Source of the DNA: an uncultured Clostridia bacterium
GTDB taxonomy: Bacteria; Bacillota; Clostridia; Christensenellales; Aristaeellaceae
Reading direction: 5' to 3'
DNA: 10,323 nt
Assembly: GCA_946615495.1 (NCBI GenBank)
Contig: CAMOHY010000060.1
Coordinates: 1 to 10,323, forward strand
Of the stretch, positions 1-6,433 are shown in pieces. Each line of letters opens with the position of its first letter. Within the stretch, counting starts at the first letter, position 1. The notes under the pieces are model-generated. The model made no database searches, had not been told where the DNA came from, and saw only the letters and a program-made list of their open reading frames with translations. Made by a program: the position numbers and the translations under genes.

Positions 1-15
1 TCCTGCGGATTGTTG

Positions 16-39
16 ATGAAAGGGCCAAAGCCCTTTCAT
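16..39. repeat. perfect 10-bp hairpin with CAAA loop
   Basis: ATGAAAGGGC (16-25) and GCCCTTTCAT (30-39) are exact reverse complements separated by CAAA. No T-run follows directly on the plus strand; the nearest is GTTTTT at about 53-57. It could be the first of two tandem hairpins ending a gene that lies left of the window, or an RNA-processing stem. The pairing is read directly from the sequence; the role is inferred. Confidence 0.6.
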
Positions 40-67
40 ACTTTCCTGGGGGTTTTTCGACAGTTTG

Positions 68-97
68 AGCGCCGCTCATTTGGGCGGCGCTTTCATT
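68..97 (+). terminator. candidate rho-independent terminator of an upstream plus-strand gene
   Basis: AGCGCCGC (68-75) pairs perfectly with GCGGCGCT (84-91). Two more pairs (T-G and C-G) close an ATTT loop. A short T-rich tail, TTTCATT, follows. This fits a terminator for a gene entering from the left, but the tail is weak. No coding end could be assigned in positions 1-67: one frame stops at 14-16 and another at 66-68, and both are too short to identify. Confidence 0.5.
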
Positions 98-176
98 ATG
101 TGCTTAAGGAGGCGTGCGTCCACGATCTGTGCGGGCCCTGCGTCTTGCACTGTCGCTTTTTGCTGGAATTGCTATG

Positions 177-206
177 AAAACCGCCAAAAGCTGTCACGCT
201 GGCGGC
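177..206 (-). terminator. candidate terminator of the minus-strand recycling operon
   Basis: Read on the minus strand, CCGCCA (205-200) and TGGCGG (186-181) form a 6-bp GC-rich stem around a 13-nt loop, followed at once by TTTTC (180-176). It lies about 90 nt past the stop codon of the last operon gene. The stem is short and the loop large, so this is only a plausible terminator. Nothing else in 207-293 was recognised. Confidence 0.4.
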
Positions 207-293
207 GCTATCATCTACTGTGCTATAACCGAAAGAAAACTGAAGGACAAAAAAGGTTTATGGCCTGTGGCAAGTGATATTGGAAGGGGCGCC

Positions 294-1775
294 CTACTTT
301 TCCAGGAAGGCCTGCAGCGCGTCCAGAGCAAGGGAATCGTACTGCCAGGCCGCCACCTTCCACACCGTGTCGGGAATAAAGTCCAGGCACCGGGGCGTGG
401 TAAGGCACACGGCTATAATGGGCTTGCCGGCCTGGGCCAGGCGGTTCACCGTTTCGGTGAGGGCGGGCAGATCGGCATGGGCACTGAAAAACGCCACAAT
501 ATTTTGGGCGGCGTCCACTTTGGATTTGCTTGGCTGCGCGCCGTCCTGAGCGCCGCCAAAGTGCTGGGCGAACCGGGCGGCGGCGTCCACCGCCACCTCG
601 TCGCTGGCCTGGGAGGCGGCGCGGGCGGGCAGGCCCAGGAACAGCGTATGCTTTCCCAGGGCGGGCAGCGGCTTGCCCTCCGGGGCGCTGAGCAGGCGAA
701 TGGAGGCGTCCATAATTTTCCGGGCGGCGGCGCGCTGGGCGTCGCTGCCAAAGTCCGCCTGGGTGCCCTTGGGGGGCTGAAGCTTCTTTTTCCATTGCAG
801 CACCCGGTCGTGCCTATCCCGCACGGTGTCTTCGCTGAGGGCGCCGTTTTCGATGGATTTGGCCAGGAATTCCATGGTGGACCGGGCCTGGGCGGCGCTG
901 TGGCAAATGAGGGCGATATCGCAGCCCGCGGCGAGAGCCCGGCGGGTGGCGTCCTCAATGCCGTACAGATTCATGACGGCGTTCATTTCCATGCCGTCGC
1001 TGAGAAGCAGGCCCTTGAAGCCCAGCTCTTTGCGCAAAAGATCGGTCATCACTTTCTTGGACACGGTGGAGGGCACCCGGCAGGGGTCGATGGCGGGCAC
1101 GACCACGTGGGCGGTCATGATGGCCTCGATGCCGGCGTTGATGGCGGCGGTGAAGCTGACCAATTCGGTGCGGCGGAATTCCTCCTCCGTTTTATCCACA
1201 ATGGGCAAGGCCAGGTGGGAATCCACCGCCGTGTCCCCATGGCCGGGAAAATGCTTGGCGCAGGGAAACACCCCGGCGCTTTGCAGGCCGCGCATGAATT
1301 CCAGGCCGTATTGGGTCACCTGGGCCGGGTCCCGGCCGAAGGAGCGGTTGCCGATGACCGCGTTGTTCGGGTTGCTGTAGCAGTCCAGCACCGGGCCCAT
1401 GCCCATGTTAATTCCGGCGGCGCGCAGCTCCTGCCCGGCGATTTGGCCCAGGATAAAGGCGTTGTGGGGGTCCCCGGTCTGGCCGCAGGCCATGGCGCAG
1501 GGGGTGGGCGCGGCAATGTGGGCAATGCGGGACACGCTGCCGCACTCCTCGTCGGTCATAATGAAGGGCGGATGGCCCGTTTCCCTGAGTATGAGCGCGT
1601 TCAGGCTATCGCACAGCTTTTTCAGCTGTTCATAGCTTTTTACATTGCGCTTGAACAAAAGCACGTTGCCGATTTTGTATTCCCGGATAAGCTGTTCGTA
1701 TTCTTCGGGGATGACGGGGCCGTCGAAGCCGACGGACAGGCATTGGCCCAAAAGCAGCTTCAATTCTTCGGTCAT
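294..1775 (-). CDS. nagZ: NagZ-like GH3 beta-N-acetylhexosaminidase, copy 1
   Basis: 493-aa glycoside hydrolase family 3 protein. It probably removes non-reducing-end N-acetylglucosamine from peptidoglycan fragments. Matches to NagZ: D75, R83 and R144 (in IGNRSFG) as sugar-binding residues; K174-H175 in KHFPGHGDTAVDSH; the D185/H187 dyad, which is the NagZ acid/base; and D260 in SDGMEM as nucleophile. A C-terminal region of about 130 residues follows the barrel. The ATG at 1773-1775 is chosen because MTEE aligns with the start of the paralogue and AAGGAG lies 12 nt upstream; an upstream in-frame extension to 1832 would run through a hairpin and this binding site. No signal peptide is seen, unlike secreted Bacillus NagZ. 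Oddities: the usual EGGR is ECGS, and the Asp of the N-x-D-x-APVLD segment is Gly (INMGMGPVLD). It is the last gene of the operon. The family is certain; exact substrate is inferred. Confidence 0.9.
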   Translation of the reverse strand: MTEELKLLLGQCLSVGFDGPVIPEEYEQLIREYKIGNVLLFKRNVKSYEQLKKLCDSLNALILRETGHPPFIMTDEECGSVSRIAHIAAPTPCAMACGQTGDPHNAFILGQIAGQELRAAGINMGMGPVLDCYSNPNNAVIGNRSFGRDPAQVTQYGLEFMRGLQSAGVFPCAKHFPGHGDTAVDSHLALPIVDKTEEEFRRTELVSFTAAINAGIEAIMTAHVVVPAIDPCRVPSTVSKKVMTDLLRKELGFKGLLLSDGMEMNAVMNLYGIEDATRRALAAGCDIALICHSAAQARSTMEFLAKSIENGALSEDTVRDRHDRVLQWKKKLQPPKGTQADFGSDAQRAAARKIMDASIRLLSAPEGKPLPALGKHTLFLGLPARAASQASDEVAVDAAARFAQHFGGAQDGAQPSKSKVDAAQNIVAFFSAHADLPALTETVNRLAQAGKPIIAVCLTTPRCLDFIPDTVWKVAAWQYDSLALDALQAFLEK

Positions 1776-1817
1776 GGAAAAAACGCTCTCCTTCCAATGG
1801 TTGAGTGGGCAGAGGGT

Positions 1818-1834
1818 CCTTGGGCGGCCCAAGG
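1818..1834 (-). repeat. intercistronic hairpin between deacetylase and GH3 copy 1
   Basis: CCTTGGG (1818-1824) and CCCAAGG (1828-1834) form a perfect 7-bp stem with a 3-nt loop. The hairpin sits one base past the stop codon of the deacetylase gene (1836-1838). No T-run follows on the minus strand, so full termination is unlikely. A processing, stabilising or partial-attenuation role ahead of the last gene is an inference. Confidence 0.55.
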
Positions 1835-1835
1835 C

Positions 1836-2528
1836 TCACAGCAAATCCAGGCGCTGGCGTTTGGCGGTGGGAGAGGTGCCAAAGCAGGTGGCGTGGTCCA
1901 CGCCGATGCGGGCGCCGCGCACGATGCTCAGGGCCTCGTAGTAGCGCAGGTATTTGAAGCTGGGGGAATGCTCGGCCAGCCAAAGCTGGCGGATGGCGTC
2001 CTTCCAAAGGGGAAAGGCCTCCGTTACGTCAAACCAGTAATAGGGCGAAAACTCCGGCTCATCCTCCCAGTTTTCGGCGCACATAAAGCGCTTGATGGGG
2101 GCTGGGGGAAGGGGATGCTCAAAGGTGGGCAGGGAAGCGTAAAAAATGGCGTTGTCGGTGATGCGGTGGGCGGCCTCGTGGTCCTTATGCAGGCTGTTTT
2201 TCCAGTGGTACAGCACAGCATCGGCCTGGTATTGGCGCATAAGGCCGGCCAGGCGCAGCTCCTCTTCCTTGGTATCGTACAATTCGCCGTCCGGGGTATC
2301 CAGCACGATGGAAACGCCGCCCAGCTTTTGGGCGAATTTTTCGGCGCATTCCGCGTTGTACGCCCGAAAATCCTTTACCGTCCAGCCCGCGGGGGCGCCC
2401 CGCTCCCCGGCGGTCAGGTCTACGATCACGACGCGGTCGCCGTTCATGGCATGCTTGGCCAGCAGCATGCCGCAGGTCAATTGGGCGTCGCCGGTGTGGG
2501 CGCCCACGGCCATGATTGTTTTGGACAT
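1836..2528 (-). CDS. PIG-L/LmbE-family deacetylase with altered HxGD motif
   Basis: 230-aa PIG-L fold protein. Family members are zinc-dependent deacetylases of N-acetylglucosamine-containing compounds (MshB, BshB, GlcNAc-PI deacetylase, archaeal diacetylchitobiose deacetylase). The N-terminal motif is AHTGD (residues 10-14) instead of AHPDD, and the second motif is HKDH (114-117). H11, D14 and H117 would be the zinc ligands, but the first Asp of HPDD, the general base in MshB, is Gly13. TAGERGAPAG (39-48) matches the TxGExG loop of the family. No signal peptide is seen. The ATG has AAAGGAG 8 nt upstream. It is the sixth gene of the minus operon, 159 nt after the GNAT gene. Its place beside NagZ and NamZ suggests an amino-sugar or muropeptide substrate. 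It may be a subfamily with a different base or a non-hydrolytic role. Fold is secure; activity is uncertain. Confidence 0.85.
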   Translation of the reverse strand: MSKTIMAVGAHTGDAQLTCGMLLAKHAMNGDRVVIVDLTAGERGAPAGWTVKDFRAYNAECAEKFAQKLGGVSIVLDTPDGELYDTKEEELRLAGLMRQYQADAVLYHWKNSLHKDHEAAHRITDNAIFYASLPTFEHPLPPAPIKRFMCAENWEDEPEFSPYYWFDVTEAFPLWKDAIRQLWLAEHSPSFKYLRYYEALSIVRGARIGVDHATCFGTSPTAKRQRLDLL

Positions 2529-2687
2529 GGATAAAGCTCCTTTCTTTGTAGGACGGAAGGGAAAAGAGTAGGGTTATCAGAGGACAGATGATATAGCGGC
2601 CATACAAGGCTGAGGAATCCATTGTTCCGGCAAAATAAACCGCACGCTGCACGCTGTTCACTCATCGGGCCTTCGCCCTTCAGCCGC
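2529..2687 (-). other. 159-nt intra-operon spacer
   Basis: This is the longest gap inside the operon. It holds a 7-bp tandem duplication, GCACGCT twice (2642-2655), and a short GGGC/GCCC stem (2667-2678). On the minus strand GCGGTTTTATTTG follows downstream of these, so weak termination is conceivable but not convincing. The Shine-Dalgarno of the deacetylase gene is at its left end. No clear internal promoter or small ORF with its own binding site was seen. Confidence 0.4.
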
Positions 2688-3737
2688 TTATAGCTCCATC
2701 GCCATCAGCGCAAATTCCCTTACTGGGCGCAGCCCGGCCCGGCGGTACACCTTCTGGGCGTGGCTGTCCAGCCCGGTAAACAGGGTGGTAAACTGAGCGC
2801 CCTCCTCCACAAACGCCTGCATGAGCAGGTTGAACAGCACGGTGGCGATGCCCCGGCGCTCAAAGAGCGGGTCCGTGCAGATGCCGGTGAACCAGCCCCG
2901 GCCGCTGCGCTGCTTGTCTACCGGGCCGGTAAAGCCCACGATGCTGTTTCCATGCACGGCGCAAAGCAGCGGCCGCGGTGCGCCCGGCCGCACGCCGTCG
3001 GCCCAGAAGCGTTCGTCCCGGTTGGGCTCATTCTTTTTCCAAGCGTCTATTTCCGTGCGCAGCACGCTGCGCCAGTATTCGCTGCCTACGCGGGCGCACA
3101 TGCCGTCAAATTCCAGGTCCCATTCCGGGCGGTAGGGGCCGGTATAAACGCCCTCCCGCTGCAAGCGCTCCCGGATTTGCGGCACCTCCGGCGGCATGCG
3201 GTAGCCGGACAAATCCTGGTACAGGCTCACTTCCCGGTACTTTTCCACAAAGCCCTGCCGGATAAAAAAGCCGCAGCCCGCGCACCCCGTATCCAGCCCC
3301 GGCATGTTGTTGTGGTCGTGGCCCGGCGTGCCGGGAATGCGCCAATCCAGGTTCACAGGGTTCAGGCTGGAAATATACAGGGTGCGGGCGCCCCGCTGGC
3401 GCATAAGGGCCTTGAAAGCGTTCAGCAGCGCTGTGCCCACGCCCTGGCCCCGCGCGCCGGGGGCGGCCATGAGGCAGGTCAGGTAAGCGCAGCCGGGCTT
3501 GGCCAGGCGGAAGGTTTCCGGGGCCACGCCGTGGAGGAAGCCGACGGTCTGGCCCTCCCTTTCGGCCACGAGCAGGTTTTCCCGCTCGCAGCCTTCTCCT
3601 TCCACAAATTTGCGCTGAAAATATGCCTCCGTTAGCGGATAATAGAGCACTTCTCCCCGCGCAACGCACGCATTCCAAATGCGCAGGATATGCTTTTGAT
3701 CGCCTTGGGCCATGGGCCGCACGGTGATGGCGTTCAT
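2688..3737 (-). CDS. tandem two-domain GNAT N-acetyltransferase
   Basis: 349-aa cytosolic protein with two GNAT (GCN5-related N-acetyltransferase) domains, which move acetyl from acetyl-CoA to an amine. The first domain spans about residues 4-175, with the acetyl-CoA loop ARGQGVGTAL (95-104). The second spans about 205-349, with ERRGIATVLF (293-302) and a typical C-terminal FTGLDSHAQKVYRRAGLRPV (319-338). Between strands of the first domain lies a segment with GHDHNN (139-144) and CAGC (152-155). The start is set by AAAGGAGG 8 nt upstream; the preceding gene's TAA stop is part of that binding site, 14 nt away, so translation is likely coupled. Its neighbours suggest an amino-sugar or muropeptide amine as acceptor, perhaps opposing the deacetylase in the next gene, but GNAT substrates cannot be read from sequence. 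One domain may be structural only. Confidence 0.85.
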   Translation of the reverse strand: MNAITVRPMAQGDQKHILRIWNACVARGEVLYYPLTEAYFQRKFVEGEGCERENLLVAEREGQTVGFLHGVAPETFRLAKPGCAYLTCLMAAPGARGQGVGTALLNAFKALMRQRGARTLYISSLNPVNLDWRIPGTPGHDHNNMPGLDTGCAGCGFFIRQGFVEKYREVSLYQDLSGYRMPPEVPQIRERLQREGVYTGPYRPEWDLEFDGMCARVGSEYWRSVLRTEIDAWKKNEPNRDERFWADGVRPGAPRPLLCAVHGNSIVGFTGPVDKQRSGRGWFTGICTDPLFERRGIATVLFNLLMQAFVEEGAQFTTLFTGLDSHAQKVYRRAGLRPVREFALMAMEL

Positions 3738-3751
3738 AGGGTCCGCCTCCT

Positions 3752-5239
3752 TTATTGCAATTTGTTCCAGCCCGATAGGAGGGCCTGGAGGGCCAGCGTG
3801 TCATACTGCCAGGCGCATATTTTCCATACGCTTTCCGGCAGATTGTCCAAGCATTTTACCGTGTACAGCGACACCGCCGCCGTGGGCACGCCCCGCTGCG
3901 CCAGGCACTCCAGCGCCTGCTGAACGGCAGGCAGGCCCGGGTGGGGACTCAGCAGGCCTACGGCGGAATCGATCTCATCCCAGGCGCTTCCTTCCCCCGT
4001 CAGGCCGCCATCTACGCCGCCCAGAGCCTGGGCCAGCCAATGCGGCCCATTCAGCGGCGCGCCGTCGCTGGCGATGGAGGCGGGACGGGCCGGAGGGCCC
4101 AGAAACAGGGTGCGCTTGCCCAAGGGCGGCAGCGGCTTGCCCTTTGGCGCGTGCAAAAGCCGCAGGGATTGAACCATCACGCGCAGGCAGTCCCGCTGCC
4201 TTTGGGGAGAGGAAAAATCCGCTTGCGTGCCCTGGGGCGGCAGGAGCTTTTGCTTCCAAAGGGCAATGCGGCGGCAGCGGTCCCGCACGTCCCGCATAGA
4301 AAGGCGGCCTTCCGATACCGCGCGGTCCAAATACTCCATGGTGGATTTTGCCTGGCTGGCGCTGTGGCAAATGAGGGCGATATCGCAGCCCGCGGCGAGG
4401 GCCCGGCAGGTGGCCTCCTCGATGCCGTATAGGTCCATGACGGCCTTCATTTCCATGCCGTCGCTGAACAGGATGCCCTGATAGCCCATTTTCTGGCGCA
4501 AAAGGCCGGTCATTATGGGCCCGGACAGGGTGGCGGGCAGGCGGGAGGGGTCCAGGGCGGGCACCACCACATGGGCGGTCATAAAAGATTCGATGCCATT
4601 TTCCGCCGCCTGAACAAAGGGAAAAAGCTCCGTTTGCCAAAGGGCCTCTTCCGGCTTATCAATCAAGGGCAGGGCCAGGTGGGAATCCACCGCCGTGTCC
4701 CCGTGGCCGGGAAAATGCTTGCCGCAGGCCATGACCCCGGCGCTTTGCAGCCCCTTCATAAAGGCCAGGCCAAAATCCGCCGCCTTTTGCGGCGTTTCGC
4801 CAAAGGACCGGGTGCCGATGACGGTGTTGTCCGGGTTGCTGAAGCAGTCCAGCACCGGGGCGGTGTCCACGTTGATGCCCACGGCCCGCAGGCTTTGGCC
4901 GATCCAGCGGCCGATCAGGTAAGCGTTTTCTTTTTCTCCCGTGGCGCCAATGGCCATGGGGCAGGGCGTGGCCCCCGCGATGTGGCCCAGGCGGGACACG
5001 CTGCCCCCTTCCTCTCCAGCCAGGATAAAGGGCGGGCAGCCCGTTTCCTGAAGGATCAGGGCGTTCAATTCGGCGCACAGCGCCTTCAATTGGGCAAAGC
5101 TTTCCACATTGCGCCGGAAAAGCAGCACGTTGCCAATTTTATAGCGCCGCACCAAAGCCCTGTATTCCTCCGGGATATGGAAGCCGTCAAAGCCCACGGC
5201 CAGGCATTGGCCCAGCAGGCGCGTTTTTTCTTCGTCCAT
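3752..5239 (-). CDS. nagZ: NagZ-like GH3 beta-N-acetylhexosaminidase, copy 2
   Basis: 495-aa GH3 paralogue of the enzyme at 294-1775. The two align without gaps for about the first 410 residues. Conserved NagZ residues: R83, R144 in IGTRSFG, K174-H175 in KHFPGHGDTAVDSH, the D185/H187 dyad and nucleophile D260 in SDGMEM. The Asp that anchors the bound sugar in NagZ (D62 of Escherichia coli) is replaced: the segment reads AGEEGGSVSR (74-83), with Gly at position 75. Hydrolysis is expected to be possible, but sugar recognition may differ. No signal peptide is seen. The ATG at 5237-5239 has TAAGGAGA 5 nt upstream, and that TAA is the stop of namZ, indicating coupled translation. Placement straight after namZ matches the Bacillus subtilis nagZ-namZ neighbourhood. 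Family certain; substrate GlcNAc-MurNAc fragments inferred. Confidence 0.9.
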   Translation of the reverse strand: MDEEKTRLLGQCLAVGFDGFHIPEEYRALVRRYKIGNVLLFRRNVESFAQLKALCAELNALILQETGCPPFILAGEEGGSVSRLGHIAGATPCPMAIGATGEKENAYLIGRWIGQSLRAVGINVDTAPVLDCFSNPDNTVIGTRSFGETPQKAADFGLAFMKGLQSAGVMACGKHFPGHGDTAVDSHLALPLIDKPEEALWQTELFPFVQAAENGIESFMTAHVVVPALDPSRLPATLSGPIMTGLLRQKMGYQGILFSDGMEMKAVMDLYGIEEATCRALAAGCDIALICHSASQAKSTMEYLDRAVSEGRLSMRDVRDRCRRIALWKQKLLPPQGTQADFSSPQRQRDCLRVMVQSLRLLHAPKGKPLPPLGKRTLFLGPPARPASIASDGAPLNGPHWLAQALGGVDGGLTGEGSAWDEIDSAVGLLSPHPGLPAVQQALECLAQRGVPTAAVSLYTVKCLDNLPESVWKICAWQYDTLALQALLSGWNKLQ

Positions 5240-5249
5240 GGCGGTCTCC

Positions 5250-6392
5250 TTATTCGTAAAGCAGGAAGGGGCGGCGCTCTGTCAAAAACGCTTCCCGCTT
5301 TTCCCGGTGCGCCTCCAACAGCCCTTGGGCGTCAAACCGGCCCAGGCGGTAAGCGTCCGTGCCCAGCAGCTTGTCGATAAAGTACCCTTCCCCGCTGGGC
5401 AGGAAGGAAAGCTGGTCCGGGTACAAATCCCGTATTCCGTCCAGCAGGGTAAGCGCCCCTTCCACGGCGGAGGCTTTGCCGCGGTCGGTCAGGTGCATCT
5501 GCACGCCCGCGCACAATTCGCCCGCGTACTTGGAAAAGGTGGGCGTAAAGTAAACCGCCCGGAAGTGCAGCCCCGGCAATTCCCTTTCCGCCATGCGCTT
5601 TTCCAGGGCCATGGCGTCAATCCAGGGCGCGCCGATGTATTCAAAGGGCAGGGTGGTGCCCCGGCCTTCGGACACGTTGGTGCCCTCAAAAATGCAGGTG
5701 CCGATATAGCACAGGGCGGCGTGGAAGGTGGCGCAGTTGGGGGAGGGGGCCACCCAGGGCAGGTCCAGGCTGTCCAAATAGTCCGCGCGGCGCCAGCCCT
5801 GCAAGGGCACCACTGTCAAGTCCAGGCTGTCCAATTTCAAATGATGCTTCACCCACAGAGCGTATTCGCCTATGGTGAGCCCATAGCGGGTGGGCAGGGG
5901 ATACATGCCCACATAGGAGGCGAAGCGGGGATGGAGCACCGTGCCCTCCACCCTTTCCCCGCCCAGGGGGTTCACCCGGTCCAGCACCACCACGCTTTTT
6001 CCCGCCTTCGCGCATTCCTCCATGGCGAAGGAAAGGGCGTAGAGGTAGGTGTAAAACCGGGCCCCCACGTCCTGGATATCGAACACGAGGGTATCAAAGG
6101 TGTCCAGCATGGCGGGGGTCAGGCGGTGGGTGCCGCCGTACACCGCGTACACGGGCGCCTTCGTCACGGGGTCCGGCTGGGCGGTGTAATGCTCTCCGGC
6201 CTGCACGTTCCCCCGAATGCCGTGCTCCACCGCGAACAGGGCGGTGAGGCGGTATTTTTCGTGAATCAGGTCGATAGCGGAACGAAATTGCCGGTCAATG
6301 GCCGTTTGGTTGGTCATCAGGCCAATGCGCCGGCCGCGAAGCTTTTTGTCAATGGTGTCCAGCCGGTCCAGGCCGGAAAAAACGGCGTGCAT
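5250..6392 (-). CDS. namZ: NamZ exo-beta-N-acetylmuramidase (DUF1343, GH171)
   Basis: 380-aa DUF1343 protein. The characterised member, Bacillus subtilis NamZ (YbbC), cleaves MurNAc from the non-reducing end of peptidoglycan fragments. Family hallmarks: GLMTNQTA (24-31), EHGIRG (56-61) with the likely catalytic or substrate-binding Glu, FDIQDVGARFYTY (104-116), DRVNPLGG (138-145), PSPN (216-219) and GTNVSEGRGT (237-246). Length fits a mature family member without the export signal found in Bacillus; the N-terminus MHAVFSGLDRLDTIDKK has no hydrophobic stretch, so a cytosolic enzyme is inferred. The Shine-Dalgarno is a G-rich GGGGGGAA 8 nt upstream. It lies between the AmiE-like and NagZ-like genes, as expected for sequential trimming of muropeptides. 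No deviation in family motifs was noticed. Confidence 0.93.
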   Translation of the reverse strand: MHAVFSGLDRLDTIDKKLRGRRIGLMTNQTAIDRQFRSAIDLIHEKYRLTALFAVEHGIRGNVQAGEHYTAQPDPVTKAPVYAVYGGTHRLTPAMLDTFDTLVFDIQDVGARFYTYLYALSFAMEECAKAGKSVVVLDRVNPLGGERVEGTVLHPRFASYVGMYPLPTRYGLTIGEYALWVKHHLKLDSLDLTVVPLQGWRRADYLDSLDLPWVAPSPNCATFHAALCYIGTCIFEGTNVSEGRGTTLPFEYIGAPWIDAMALEKRMAERELPGLHFRAVYFTPTFSKYAGELCAGVQMHLTDRGKASAVEGALTLLDGIRDLYPDQLSFLPSGEGYFIDKLLGTDAYRLGRFDAQGLLEAHREKREAFLTERRPFLLYE

Positions 6393-6433
6393 ACGAAAAA
6401 TTCCCCCCGTTCAAATGATGATGGCAGGACGGC

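Noticed and set aside
65..293. Small plus-strand gene at 65-277.
   Set aside because: Its start falls inside the terminator-like hairpin, the product is Cys/Arg-rich with no family resemblance, and no good binding site precedes it.
1776..1832. N-terminal extension of GH3 copy 1 by 19 residues to position 1832.
   Set aside because: The extension starts inside the 1818-1834 hairpin, has no binding site, passes through the AAGGAG used by the ATG at 1775, and has no counterpart in the paralogue, which begins at the aligned Met.
114..2534. An 806-codon open frame on the plus strand, opposite the GH3 copy 1 and deacetylase genes.
   Set aside because: It lies antisense to two genes with clear family motifs, is rich in Gly/Ala/His as expected from the complement of GC-biased codons, has no recognisable domain, and crosses the gap between the two real genes. 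It is a codon-bias shadow.
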